A stretch of DNA of 64,000 bases from positions 11,971,954 through 12,035,953 of the forward strand of contig JAVGWX010000004.1 in the NCBI GenBank assembly GCA_036924085.1, written 5' to 3'. The stretch comes from Ariolimax columbianus (lineage: Eukaryota; Mollusca; Gastropoda; Stylommatophora; Arionidae). The notes under the pieces are model-generated. The model was not told the origin of the DNA, ran no database searches, and saw nothing but the letters and a program-made list of their open reading frames with translations. Made by a program: the position numbers and the translations under genes. This document shows positions 32,966 through 44,523 of this stretch, in pieces. Every line of letters starts with the position of its first letter. The stretch's first letter is position 1.

Positions 32966-33294
32966 AAATTAGAATCGCTTTCATGACTTCCTCAATTAAA
33001 TTAGCTTTTAATCTTCAAATGTTCGCGTTAGTCTTCAAGCTGAATGCGGATTAACCCCAACGGGCTCCGGACTAAAGTGGTGCACAGGGGACCACATCTT
33101 GAGTGGAGCCGTCGCCTGGTTCATTCCGTCTACCCTCTAGTCCACAATACGATTGTTCTACGACTGAACACGGTGAGCATCTGCTGTCAATATTTGGTTT
33201 CTAGATATACTGTTATCTCATTTATATTTATAACATCAGAGTGGCTTAGTGATTATAACGTTTACTTACCATGTACCATGTACTTACAATGTAC

Positions 33295-33665
33295 ATGCCT
33301 GACGAGCGCCTGGTCAGGCAAAACATACTGGTCAGACATGTTAGTCAGGGTCAGGCAAAATATACTGGTCAGACATGTTAGTCAGGGTCAGGCAAAACAT
33401 ACTGGTCAAGACCCTCACCTCCGCTTCCTAGTAGCCCTCCCTGGAGATGGGTTGGCTAACGAGATGAGGGATCGACATGATTCTTGTAGAATTGAGTGAA
33501 ACGCAGATGAAGCCAAGCGTAGTACAACCGCCTGGAGGACCCCAGACCACCTTCATCAGCACGCTATGGGTGTGAAGAACTCTAGTGCAACCAGCCACTT
33601 AACGTCCTATTCAGGGCGCACAGAAGAGTAACCTACTCATTGTGGGCATTCGCAAACAACAAACC
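33295..33665 (+). repeat. (CAA)n-tailed dispersed repeat with internal 45-bp duplication
   Basis: GGTCAGGCAAAACATACTGG, TCAGACATGTTAGTCAG occurs ~2.5 times at 33310-33405. It is followed by AAGACCCTCACCTCCGCTTC, TGGCTAACGAGATGAGGGAT, CTGGAGGACCCCAGACCACC, TTCATCAGCACGC, CTTAACGTCCTATTCAGGGC and ATTCGCAAACAACAAACC. It is collinear with 20060-20402. Confidence 0.82.
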
Positions 33666-34033
33666 ATGACAAACTACAAAATTCACCCCCCGGTAGCGAC
33701 ATACAGTAGGCTTCTCAACTGTAAATAGCTCATTATAAATAATCGACGTACAGGCCTGAATACATGAGCAATTCTAAATGCATTAAATGAGGAACGGCCG
33801 TACTTATAAACTTGGATGTCTGGATCACCTAGCGTTCTAGCGTGTTCAGTGAAATCGTGTCTCCATTTTGTCCAAAATGAATCATTGAGTTACAATAACA
33901 GTTGATCAGTTACGGAACCTTGCACTAAGCATTTTGCGTGTCACTGCACAGATGGTTTTTTTTACAGCGTGTTCGTGATATGCTGCAATTTCTACTCTTC
34001 AGTAATATTTAATGACGTGCTTGGAATGTTGTA

Positions 34034-34295
34034 AAAGTAAAGTAAAGTATTATAACCCATAGCATTACTGCCGTAGTGGTGTGAGGTGTTAGCGATCTCA
34101 CATTTCAAAGACTGGGCTATATAAGGGCCCTAGCCATCTCCTCTTCCTCGCCGCTTTTACTTCCCGGACTGAACCGGTACCCATTTAAGGCTGGGTCGAC
34201 CCAGGTGCCGTTGCGGTCTGAAAAACCATTACCGCCTCAACTGGGGAATGAACCCATGACCACTAAGATGCGAATCCAGAGCGCTACGCGGCTCC
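34034..34295 (-). repeat. SINE-3 with perfect 11-bp TSD
   Basis: GGAATGTTGTA flanks at 34023-34033 and 34296-34306. The minus head is GAGCCGCGTAGCGCTCTGGA (a deletion shortens the A-box region), followed by GGTCATGGGTTCATTCCCCA (B-box). The body has TGGGTCGACCCAGCCTTAAA, TGGGTACCGGTTCAGTCCGG and AAGTAAAAGCGGCG, matching 52260-52350. Confidence 0.88.
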
Positions 34296-34554
34296 GGAAT
34301 GTTGTAGTTGACCAATTATTTGCTCATCTGTAGCCATACATTGTGCAGGGGAGACCATCTTAGAAATCACTATTTATGGCATCGCCTTCTAGACTAAATT
34401 TCTTGCATTAAATATATTAAGGCGTCGCTAGTTCTGGTTTACTGTGTCAAGATCCAAGATGGCGATGTCAGGATAAACGAACACCAGACTTGTTCTCAAC
34501 TGACCAGCGCCAATGTAAAGTCAATTTTTCTGCTTTATGACTCCGAAATATGGC

Positions 34555-34935
34555 ATGAAACTAAGAGCATTGCATCCAGACGGCAGACATTCACCAACAT
34601 CTTTGTCGTATAGTTCGTGTTAGATGACTAGAGGTAGCGGGAAACACAGATTTAACGGGAATAACACGACGACAACCAATATATTGGAAGAATGAGGAGA
34701 GAAAGTTACGATATAGAGGACACACCATAGGAATGTAGCGCAGCAATATTATAGGACTTATGCTAAATTGGAATCTACAGGGAAAGGGACGAGTGTGAAG
34801 GCCAAGGAACACGTGTCGAAATGCAGGGGAAGCTATGGACATTGCACAAAGTTCCGTGGGTTGAATCAAGATGATGGCTCTGTGTAGCAACATATGAAGA
34901 GCATCCGTTACGATCATTTTGTGGCACCGTAAGGC
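34555..34935 (+). pseudogene. LINE RT C-terminal relic
   Basis: In shifting plus-strand frames: RYRGHTIGM, then LNWNLQGKG, RPRNTCRNAGEAMDIAQSSV and ALCSNI. The order GH--R, LNW-PQGKR--GRP--TWRR and C-terminal A-LC fits the tail of a non-LTR element, but it is heavily broken. The minus-strand 108-codon frame over it is a shadow. Confidence 0.45.
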
Positions 34936-34999
34936 GTGTCCACAGTAGTTAGCTATCTAGAATATTACCACATGCATCCACATCATTTCCCACCACACA

Positions 35000-36150
35000 C
35001 AGCAAATAACATAGCAAACGGCAGGTAGCAGATTTTTTCACATGAATATCAACAAAACCAACATTTAGCAAACATAATAGCAAAAATGATATTATTACAA
35101 ATGAACATACACAATATTATTAAAGTGAGCGAACTACATCTGAACTAAATTATAATATATTATATATATATATATTAATATAAATATTAACTACAGCGGA
35201 AGTTTAATGCATTAGCTTTTGTTAACTCTTCTATTCTCATTCAACCCAGTTCTAGCCGCTACACCCCCCCCCCTTCCCTTATCTACACACTCTCACAAAA
35301 CTCGTCTTCACGATCGTATTCTGTACTCTACCGTTCTCTGCACCTACTTACACTCAGATTCCTTCAGACAGGTGATCTGTGCATTCACAAATACTTCGAT
35401 CACGTCCTTCTAGTCGGAATCACGTATTCACTCAGTCGATATGCCTATACGCATACCTCAGAACATACATCGTTCACTCGGTGTCCCGCACACACCACAC
35501 ACAATCAGATCTCCTCTAGTCACAGGGTGTCTAAAACACCTTATAGAGCGACTGACCAAGACTCGAAGGCGTATGTTGGTTCAGTCACCCTACAACTCAT
35601 TCTATCACTCACACTCCTAACAAACCTGCTAGCTAGTAGCAGCCTACCAATCGCTCATCTAGAACGTCGGTGAGTTAGACTTTCATTCCTCTCCAGGCCA
35701 GTCTTGGGTTCTTCTTTGCCGACCATTATTTAGCCTCAAACAACTTCGGGGCTGTCCAATGGTCTTCTGTTGGCTGTCTCCTTAACCATCACCCTAGTTT
35801 GACTCTACCTCCAACTAGTTATTGGACGAATAACTCAGAATTTATGCCACTTTAAATGTCACAGCAGCAAAACCTGACTACCTCTGACTGCCACCAACCC
35901 CCTCCCCACTACCTAAATGGGAACACCAGAGTGGTCAGCTCCTAACCCCTACCTGTACCAGACACATTCTTCCCCTAACCCCTCGTTTCCTTTGTCGACT
36001 TAGTGTTGAGATGGTGATTAACCTTGTCACACATTCAGGTAATCTTTGTTTCCAGAGTCGCCGGCCCCATCACCCCTGCCCTTAACGCCCATGATCCAGC
36101 TGGAACTGTTAAACTTTGTACAAAGAGGAACCACTCGTGTATGACCAACA
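35000..36150. other. No gene recognised
   Basis: A short (AT)n tract lies at 35150-35175 and a C run near 35263. The rest is unique-looking sequence with only short chance frames. Confidence 0.5.
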
Positions 36151-36159
36151 TCTGACGTA

Positions 36160-36520
36160 GGGTTTATTAAGGCCAGATACATGGAAAACAGAACCTGCTG
36201 ACTACACAAGAAATGATGCTTGTTACCAGTTGAACAGAAGAGAGCAGGTGATCAGACTCCACACAGGCCACAACAGACCGAGGTACCATCTATTAAATAA
36301 ACTAAAAATAGGTGCCACTGAGGAATGCGCCTGTGCCACGGGAAATTACCCCTGAACATCTGCTGCACAATTGTCCAACATACGAGGACCAGAGAACGCA
36401 CATGTGCCAACAGTGGAAAGCTCTACGGCACTGTTGACATCCTTAGGATGGCGGCTGCTTTCTTTGAACAAATTCACGTCAACGTCTGAAAACGAGCAAA
36501 GAAGAAAGAAAGAAGAAGAT
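36160..36520 (+). pseudogene. RNase H LINE 3' end, (GAA)n tail
   Basis: Nearly collinear with 57180-57560: TTACCAGTTGAACAGAAGAG, AGCAGGTGATCAGACTCCAC, then GAGGTACCATCTATT, AACATCTGCTGCACAATTGT, CCAACATACGAGGACCAGAG and GGATGGCGGCTGCTTTCTTT. Protein pieces (HLLHNCPTYEDQRTHMCQ, DILRMAAAFFEQ) are in broken frames. It ends in AAGAAGAAAGAAAGAAGAAG. Confidence 0.75.
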
Positions 36521-36586
36521 GACTTAGGAGCGTGTCAACACTCCGCGTGTCTGGCGATTACGGCAGTTTGAAAATTGCCAACACTG

Positions 36587-36800
36587 CTCGTATCTGGTCA
36601 TCCATGACTTTGATTCGTATCTGGTCATCCATGACTTTGATTCGTGTCTGGTCATCCATGACTTTGATTCGTGTCTGGTCATCCATGACATTGATTCGTG
36701 TCTGGTCATCCATGACTTTGATTCGTGTCTGGTCATCCATGACTTTGATTCGTGTCTGGTCATCCATGACTTTGATTCGTGTCAGCACTGCTTGTCTGTT
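36587..36800. repeat. 27-bp tandem array, ~7 copies, between two LINEs
   Basis: TCTGGTCATCCATGACTTTG then ATTCGTG is repeated almost exactly. In frame it gives VWSSMTLIR (plus) and DQTRIKVMD (minus), which explains the ~80-100 codon frames on both strands. It lies between the RNase H LINE tail and the RTE-like LINE. Confidence 0.95.
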
Positions 36801-36879
36801 CATTCGTGACATTGATTCTTGTCAGCACTAACTCCTTATCGATGCCCACAATGCAGGAACCACGTCACGTTGAGTGGGC

Positions 36880-37520
36880 TTTATCGTTACACCGAAGGCG
36901 ACGCCCGCTTCATCAGTCATCGATTCTCGGTACTAGAGCTATCCATCACCGCTAGATCAACATCTCAATCGTCCAAGTGTACGCCCCAACCAGAAAAAGA
37001 GGATGAGGAACACGACGATTTCTACAACCAGCTCATCGATACACTCCAAGAATGTCGTACCTACTACAAACTTGTCCTTGGAGTAGTCAACGCCGGCACT
37101 GGATACGGAGAAAGACACATCGGACCACACTCCGCTGGAAGGCGGAACGAGATGGGGAAGAAACTGGCAATATTCTGCGAGGCGCATCACTTCTACCATG
37201 GCAATAGTTTCTTCGAAAAGCCATGTCTGTAACGATGGACACATGTCAGTCCAAACGGTCAGCACTGCCAAGAAATAGACACATACTCTCCAACCGTCGA
37301 ATATTCGCGGAAGTTTGAGTAGTCGCACTCTTTTTTGTCACAACTATCGTGGTGCGTGCACACCTCATCTTCTACCTAAACGAGGCACTAAAGAACCAAC
37401 ATTGTACAGAAGGTCACCTGTTTGCACCATATATATAACGTCTGCTAGAACGATCGCGTCGCAAGACACATTTAGGGCAGCAGAACATCTAGATGAGGAC
37501 TGAAAACCTCATCAGCACCA
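36880..37520 (+). pseudogene. RTE-like LINE: endonuclease domain
   Basis: APQPEKEDEEHDDFYNQLID, TLQECRTYYKLVLGVVNAGT and GYGERHIGPHSAGRRNEMGK are followed by KLAIFCEAHHFYHGNSFFEK. This is the middle of an apurinic-type endonuclease: YAPT---ED--FY--L, then LVLGDFNA--G (here GVVNAGTG, so the catalytic D of DFN is lost), and G--RNE-G--L--FC. It continues out of frame to 37500 and into the RT at 37745. The 5' part of EN is missing. Confidence 0.8.
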
Positions 37521-37523
37521 TCA

Positions 37524-37742
37524 TGAACATACACAAAGTCAGCCAAACTCCGGCACCAACCATATAACAAGCTGCTTCTCCCCAACAAAAAGCCAGTAAA
37601 ACTCCGGCACCAACCATATAGCAAGCTGCTTTTCCCCAACAAAAAGCCAGCCAAACTTCGGCACCAAACCATATAATAAGCTGCATCTCTCCAACAAAAA
37701 GCCAGTCAAACTCCGTCACCAATCATATAACAAGCTGCATCT
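37524..37742. repeat. 54-bp in-phase tandem repeat inside the LINE
   Basis: The unit CCAGTAAAACTCCGGCACCA, ACCATATAGCAAGCTGCTTT, TCCCCAACAAAAAG occurs four times. The last copy runs straight into the RT reading frame (LTTKNLTDQRRKMDRTPANK). The array is an expansion of native LINE sequence, 18 codons per unit. Confidence 0.9.
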
Positions 37743-39410
37743 ATCTAACCACCAAGAACCTCACCGACCAGCGCCGCAAAATGGACAGAACACCAGCAAA
37801 CAAGAAGGCGTTTAATTCTCTCAGCAAACGAGCCAATTTCTCCAGACGAAGACTCCTTGCAGACGCGGAGTTCCACAGAAGCATCAGACAAACCACTCGC
37901 ATCATTGCTGAGCGCATGCACTTGGTCCATTCTCTTAAAGCTGCAGACAGAACGAGAATGACATCCCATCTGCTGATAGAAAGAGCCATCTGCGACTTCC
38001 ACACAAAGCTATTCAAGTCATCTCTTCCCACCCTACCAGAGATCCGAAGTGCTATTGAAAGTCTGCCCTCTGGCAAATCCACAGACAAGGACGGAATCAT
38101 GGCAGAGACGAGACGTTAAAAGGATGAGGCCACCCACTTCACACAGATCTTGTCTACCGACCCACCAGTTTTCTACAAGTGAAGGAAATTCCATCGACCT
38201 GGCGAGAGTCGAAGACTGTCTTACTATACAAGAAAGGAGACAAAGAAGACCTGTTAACACCGCCCTATCACCCTCCTCTCAGTACTGTACAAAGTATTTA
38301 CCAAATGCTTTCTGGCGAGTATCTGCAGCACCCTCGAGGAAGTCAAACCCATAGAGAAGGCTGGGTTCGTGCGCACCTTCAGCACACTGGACCACATAAC
38401 CTTATGTTGCTGTTCGATTGAGTCATCGAGATAGCACCACGCCGCTAGTGTTGACATTCATCGACTACAAAAAGACGCCTGAGTCGAGTCAGAATATGAG
38501 TGGAAAGCTCTGGAAGAGCATGGGGTTGAAGCTGGCTCCACAGACATGTTGAAACGTTGATATGATGGATGCACAGCCATCCTTTGTCTATTCACACGAC
38601 CGATAAATATCGCCACGGATTAAGGTGTGTGGCAGAGCGACACCATTTCGCCCCACCTTTTCTATGCATGCTTGTAGTCGACGATGAGACATTGCGACTA
38701 GATTTGAGTACGGCATCGACATAAATGGACAATTACTCAACCCATCTAAGATTTGCCAACGATATCACACTCTACAAAGAGATATCCACCGAAGCGACAC
38801 AGATGCTAACGTCACTGGAAGCGGAGGGCAAGAAAGCAGGCTTCACCATAAATATAGGAAAAACGAAAGTTATGCACAACCGCTTTGCGGAGCCCAGTTC
38901 GTGCTCCTAAACGAAACACCCATAGAGGATGTCGACGAATACACCTACATCAGTCACCTCCTCAACATGGAAAATATCTTGATGCCCGAGTCTACCAGAC
39001 GTCGACAAGCGGACTGGCCGCCTTCAACTCCATAAAGACCGCAGCAGACGACATGAGACTACGATCACACCTATTCGATTCAGTGATCTTACCAGCTCTA
39101 TGCTATGGAAGGGAAACCAGCTAAGGACAACACATGCCTCGCTTGAGCCCCGTTTCGTGGGCCTATCACTTAGGCAACAGCGCCAGGTGGGCCTACACAA
39201 TAGTGACATCCGAGTATTGTCACACATCAAGGATGTCCAAGAATTCCAAGCGCCGCGGGGCTGGTCATGTATACAGAAGGACAGACGAACGCTGGAGCAC
39301 ACCAACAACTCTATGGTACCCGCGAAACAAAAGAACGGCCTCCTTTGAAGACCCCCCTACTAGATGGCAAGATTCGCTCGAGCTGTACAATACTCGCAAT
39401 CCAGAAACAA
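37743..39410 (+). pseudogene. RTE-like LINE: reverse transcriptase, frameshifted
   Basis: The first frame runs KMDRTPANKKAFNSLSKRAN to LPEIRSAIESLPSGKSTDKD, GIMAE and a break at 38118. Later frames give EIPSTWRESKTVLLYKKGDK, LTFIDYKKT (core A-region D), then THLRFANDITLYKEISTEAT, where the catalytic ADD has become AND. Then EGKKAGFTINIGKTKVMHNR and DVDEYTYISHLLNMENIL. C-terminal pieces: LRTTHASLEPRFVGLSLRQQ, VYRRTDERWSTPTTLWYPRN and PPTRWQDSLELYNTRNPETK. The array at 39405 then interrupts it. Dead by several shifts and the catalytic change. Confidence 0.85.
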
Positions 39411-41055
39411 AACAAGTTAGCCATCCACTGGACAACCCGTGCCCGAGACACAAGTTAGCCATTCACTGGACAACCCGTGCCCGAGACACAAGTTAGCCAT
39501 CCACTAGACAACCCGAGACACAAGTTAGCCATCCACTAGACAACCCGTGCCCGAGACACAAGTTATCCATCCACTAGACAACCTGTGCCCGAGACACAAG
39601 TTAGCCATCCACTAGACAACCCGAGACACAAGTTAGCCATCCACTAGACAACTCGTGCCCGAGACACAAGTTATCCATCCACTAGACAACCCGTGCCCCA
39701 GACACAAGTTAGCCATCCACTAGACAACCCGAGACACAAGTTAGCCATCCACTAGACAACCCGTGCCCGAGACACAAGTTATCCATCCACTAGACAACCC
39801 GTGCCCGAGACACAAGTTAGCCCTCCACTGGATAACCCGTGCCCGAGACACAAGTTAGCCATCCACTAGACAACCCGAGAAACAAGTTAGCCATCCACTG
39901 GACAACCCGTGCCCGAGACACAAGTTAGCCATTCACTAGACAACCCGTGCCCGAGACACAAGTTAGCCATTCACTGGACAACCCGTGCCCGAGACACAAG
40001 TTAGCCATTCACTAGACAACCCGAGACACAAGTTAGCCATCCACTGGACAACCCGTGCCCGAGACACAAGTTAACCATCCACTGGACAACCCGAGACACA
40101 AGTTAGCCATCCACTGGACAACCCGTGCCCGAGACACAAGTTAGCCATCCCCTGAACAACCCGTGCCCGAGACACAAGTTAGCCATCCACTAGACAACCC
40201 GAGACACAAGTTATCCATCCACTAGACAACCCGTGCCCGAGACACAAGTTATGCATCCACTAGACAACCCGTGCCCGAGACACAAGTTATCCATCCACTA
40301 GACAACCTGTGCCCGAGACACAAGTTAGCCATCCACTAGACAACCCGAGACACAAGTTAGCCATCCACTAGACAACCCGTGCCCGAGACACAAGTTAGCC
40401 ATCCACTGGACAACCCGTGCCCGAGACACAAGTTAGCCATCCACTGGACAACCCGTGCCCGAGACACAAGTTAGCCATTCACTAGACAACCCGAGACACA
40501 AGTTAGCCATCCACTGGACAACCCGTGCCCGAGACACAAGTTAGCCATCCACTGGACAATCCGAGACACAAGTTAGCCATCCACTGGACACCCGAGACAC
40601 AAGTTAGCCATCCACTGGACAACCCGTGCCCGAGACACAAGTTAGCCATTCACTAGACAACCCGAGACACAAGTTAGCCATCCACTGGACAACCCGTGCC
40701 CGAGACACAAGTTAGCCATCCACTGGACAATCCGAGACACAAGTTAGCCATCCACTGGACACCCGAGACACAAGTTAGCCATCCACTGGACAACCCGTGC
40801 CCGAGACACAAGTTAGCCATCCACTGGACAACCCGAGACACAAGTTAGCCATCCACTAGACAACCCGTGCCCGAGACACAAGTTAGCCATCCACTGGACA
40901 ATCCGAGACACAAGTTAGCCATCCACTGGACACCCGAGACACAAGTTAGCCATCCACTAGACAACCCGTACCCGAGACACAAGTTAGTCACCCACTGGAC
41001 AACCCGTACCCGAGACACAAGTTAGTCATCCACTGGACAACCCGTGCCCGAGACA
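39405..41055. repeat. 1.65-kb minisatellite inside the LINE 3' coding region
   Basis: Long units of 38 bp (CAAGTTAGCCATCCACTGGA, CAACCCGTGCCCGAGACA) are mixed with 32-bp units lacking GTGCCC and with 31-bp or shorter units. There are roughly 45-47 units. The left border reads NPETKQVSHPLDNPCPR in the LINE frame. The right border reads TTRARDRTDWKLSWDRTKPK, which is where the same protein tail resumes. A single unit is therefore the original LINE sequence and the array an insertion by expansion. Higher-order repetition of long/short unit patterns is visible (40430-40620 versus 40620-40780). Confidence 0.95.
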
Positions 41056-41300
41056 GAACCGACTGGAAACTTAGCTGGGATCGCACAAAACCAAAAAATG
41101 CAGTACTGCTCGAACCCAGCCCACTAAGCAGAGAAATACATATATTGGTAACCACCAACTAGCACAAGAGCTGGGACCTGAACAAGGTCAAACGTCATTG
41201 TAGATCTATTGGGACGACTAAACTCAAACTAACTCATTTCTCATCAAGAATGTGAGACTAGACCATGGCGTAGCATAGATAATCCCCTAATATGCGCTGC
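41055..41300 (+). pseudogene. RTE-like LINE: 3' terminus after the array
   Basis: DRTDWKLSWDRTKPKNAVLL, then EPSPLSREIHI, continues the C-terminal tail that began before the array, followed by presumed 3' UTR. No poly(A) or microsatellite tail is obvious. Confidence 0.7.
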
Positions 41301-41339
41301 TGTCGAAGATGAAGTGTTCGAAGCTGTATGTTTATTAGG

Positions 41340-41460
41340 CCACAGCTTTAAAAAAAATATGTGGCGTGTTACCAGTTTCCTTCTTCGCCTCTTGCCTTCC
41401 CTAAATGTAAATCAGGTACCCATTTATAGCAGGGTAAACTGATGGGGTTAAGATTAGTAA
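41340..41460 (-). repeat. Possible SINE-3 body fragment
   Basis: TTCTTCGCCTCTTGCCTTCC, then GGTACCCATTTATAGCAGGG resembles TTCCTCGCCGCTTTTACTTC ... GGTACCCATTTAAGGCTGGG at 34150-34195, but divergence is high. Confidence 0.4.
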
Positions 41461-41879
41461 TGACAAGAAAGTGATCTAACAAATCAGACGCTATAATAAT
41501 GACGTTTGGTAAATATTAACATTGCATCTTTTAAATGTGTTTGTCTCTCCATCTGACGTACTTCACAAACAAAGATCACAAAATCAGAACATTTTTATTG
41601 ACTGCTTCACAGATCTTGAATGGAACATAAAGAAGTTCAAGGTCAGACCCTTTAAGAGATGTCCTCAATAGGACGCTGTTGGCCTCGTGACAACTAAAAG
41701 GTAAGCAATATACGAGAGACATAGCTTCCGGCAAACACGAGGTAAGAGTGAACCAGGAATGATATCTGAAGCAAGGTTACAGTCTTCGTGTGTTCTAATC
41801 CATTCCATTAGCAGGAGCACGAGTCACAGTGAAGACTTTCTCGTAGGAAATCTGGATTTAATTTTATGTTGCTTTTTGT

Positions 41880-41945
41880 TTTACATGGTGAGGTTGCTAA
41901 CCCCATGCTCAACTTTACTTAGTCGTCTTAATTTGGCATGAACAG
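41880..41945 (-). repeat. LINE 3'-end-like relic
   Basis: TGGTGAGGTTGCTAACCCCA, TGCTCAACTTTACTTAGTCG matches 44415-44460 and 3420-3470. On the minus strand this is a GCATGGGGTTAGCAACCTCA-type end. No further LINE sequence is legible. Confidence 0.4.
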
Positions 41946-41964
41946 TATAATACAGTGGTGATAA

Positions 41965-42295
41965 TCCGTCGACCTCGTTTAAGGGGACCAGGACTCCCAT
42001 GGTACCAAAACTGTTCGTCCTCTGTTTAATGGGACTAGGACTCCCATGTGACCAAAACGGTTCGTCCTCCGTTTAGGGGACTAGGACTTCCATGTGACCA
42101 AGACTGTTCGTCATCCGTTTCAGTGGACTAGGACTCCCATGGGACCAAAACTGTTCGTTCTCCGTTTAGGGAACTAGGACTCACATGTGACCAAAACTGT
42201 TCATTCTCCGTTTAGGGGATTAGAACTCCCATGTGACCAAAACTGTTTGTTCTCCGTTAATGGGACCAGGACTCCCATGGTACCAAAACTGTATT
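41965..42295. repeat. ~46-bp tandem array, ~7 copies
   Basis: GGACTAGGACTCCCATGTGA, CCAAAACTGTTCGTCCTCCG, TTTAGG is repeated with small indels and substitutions. Confidence 0.9.
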
Positions 42296-42521
42296 CTTGT
42301 TCTTCTTGTTCTATTCCACTCCAGCCACCAATACAGCTGCCCTCTTTGAGGAAGCCTGCGCAAATACTTTCAGAATTGAAATGGCTGTTTTCTGTAGCAG
42401 TTTGTTTTGCACGAAGGAGCTGTTAGCTCCGTGCAGATTCTTTAGTCGGCTCTTGCAACCTGCATTGAGGCGCAGTTGTCTTACTCTCTCTTCCCCAATA
42501 AAAGACATCTGCGGGTATATT

Positions 42522-42930
42522 CATGTGGGAAACACGATTAATTGTAGAATGTTACAGACATTTTGTCATGTGGGAAACACGATTAATTGTAGAATGTTAC
42601 AGACATTTTGTCATGTGGGAAACACGATTAATTGTAGAATGTTACAGACATTTTGTCATTGGCAAAACACGATTAATTGGTAAATGTTACAGACATTTTG
42701 TCATGTGGGAAACACGATTAATTGTAGAATGTTACAGACATTTTGTCATTGGCAAAACACGATTAATTGTAGAATGTTACAGACATTTTGTCACGTGGGA
42801 AACACGATTAATTGTAGAATGTTACATACATTTTGTCATGTGGGAAACACGATTAATTGTATAATGTTACAGACATTTTGTCGTGGGGAAAACACGATTT
42901 ATTGTAGAATGTTACAGGCATTTGGCCATG
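42522..42930. repeat. 45-bp tandem array, ~9 copies
   Basis: CATGTGGGAAACACGATTAA, TTGTAGAATGTTACAGACAT, TTTGT is repeated. Two units share the variant CATTGGCAAAACACG, suggesting block duplication. The plus-strand frames of 113 and 128 codons reflect the 15-codon period and are not supported as genes. Confidence 0.95.
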
Positions 42931-43199
42931 AGAAAAATGACACGATTGTGTAACAAATAAATGCTACTGATGAAAACAAAAAACACACATTTATAGCAAG
43001 AATTTAATACACTGCCATTGATATGATCTTTAAGCAACCTAAAGTACACGTGTAGATACATTTCCTCTCGATCCACTTTAAAAATAAACACACACGAAAA
43101 AGAAAAAAACAACCTCCCAGAACACAAACAATATAAACACATTGACAGAGAGCAGTACAACCGGAAGCTCTGTCAGTCCCGAACTTACTCTACATGTGG

Positions 43200-44000
43200 C
43201 CCTGGACTGAAAGTCTTCTTTTTCTTCTTCTTCTTTTTGATCAACTGATGCTATGCTTCTAGCCCGTTGAGGTTCATAGATTCAGCGTTTCAGGTCTTCC
43301 CGCTCCACCACAGCTTTTCAAGTATGGTCGCTTCCACCGGGCCAGACTGCCTCTCTTTTGCCTGCATAAGTAAACAGTCCTGCAGGATTTCTTCTAGTGT
43401 TTGCTTGGGTGCTGGGCAATCGTACGTGGCAGTGTCTCTAAGACCCATTATGTGGAAGTGGGCCTTGAGTCTGCAATGTCCGTTCTGAGACTGAAGATCT
43501 TTGGCTGCTCATCTCTGCAAAGTTTTTATATGCTGTCATTTTATGGCTTGTATTCTTTGTGATGGTTTCTACAGTCCGTCCTAATGGATCATTTCTTAGT
43601 GTCTTTCTTTTTCTTTAGCTCCGTGTGGACGGCGAGTTTACGTGTCGCCGCTTCCGGCTTTTGCTAGCTCAATTGCTTTCTCGTTTCCAAGGCTCACATA
43701 GTGGACAGAATCCACTGTAGGACTAGATCCGTTTCTTTTGGGACAGCTACCTAATGTTTAATTTCTTTCATGTAAGAGTCAATCTTGTTTAGTGCTGGAA
43801 ATGGCTTGGAGCACGCTCCTGTAGTCTGTTAGAATGACCACCTTTCTTGAAGTTGCCTTGTGGCTGATAAGAATCTGTTGCCTCATTTACAGCTATAAAA
43901 CCAGCTCTAAAATTGGTACAGGTCTCTGCTGCTGACATGGAGTGCATTCCATGTCGCCATTGGGGTGTGCAATGCAGAGCTGGAAGTAAAGTTGACGTCC
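43200..44000 (-). pseudogene. RNase H LINE C-terminus, family 2
   Basis: The minus strand gives RNase H-like pieces (SAAETCTNFRAGFIAVNEAT; SGFCPLCEPWKRES), then MTAYKNFAEM, CRLKAHFHIMGLRDTATYDC, PAPKQTLEEILQDCLLMQAK and TILEKLWWSGKT with a stop. It ends in a (GAA/AAG)n tract at 43218-43240. The last block (CRL-AH-H-MG, PEQTPEHILQDC-like) follows the RNase H domain in such elements. The same family is at 53600-53822 on the plus strand. Confidence 0.7.
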
Positions 44001-44239
44001 TTTTTGAAAACTTTTTAATTTAAAAAAAATGTGAAGGCCAAACAATGAGGCGCCTAAAATCTCGAAGCCCTAGACTGCTGGCTAGTCAGCCTATTGAGAA
44101 ATACGTCACTGAGATCTGTAATAACCATAAAGGGCTGCGTCGGTCACCCAGACGGTTCTCAACACATTATTGCTCTCCCCTGTGTTGGTTTGTTACATAA
44201 TTTTGTGACCCTGGAAATGAAACAGTGAAGCCGACTTGT

Positions 44240-44465
44240 GACAACATTCAGAAAAGTATGAAGATCAGCTTAAAGGGATTAAGAAAGTTAAATTAGATTT
44301 ATTTGTTCTATCGTATTCCCTCCTGTGCGTGGAACAACTACCATTGCTGGCTCTCTTCCGTGACCTGCAAAACGTCGTTTCTTGTGCTTCTGCAGTAACA
44401 GTTTCTAGAGTGAGTTTTCGTGATGATGTTGCTAACCCCATGCACAACCTTGCGCTAGACTGCTT
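44240..44465 (-). pseudogene. LINE 3'-end fragment
   Basis: The minus strand gives GCATGGGGTTAGCAACATCA and a 60-codon frame rich in S/T/R. The border motif is shared with 41880 and 3410. It is followed by the target site of the ~725-bp retroelement. Confidence 0.4.
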
Positions 44466-44523
44466 TTCCAGTATGTTTGTTAGTATACAGTAATTATATT
44501 CATCGCTCCCATATTATAATAAT

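Noticed and set aside
39405..41055. CRISPR-like array
   Set aside because: Units are contiguous tandem copies with no unique spacers, in an animal-type genome, and the borders are LINE coding sequence.
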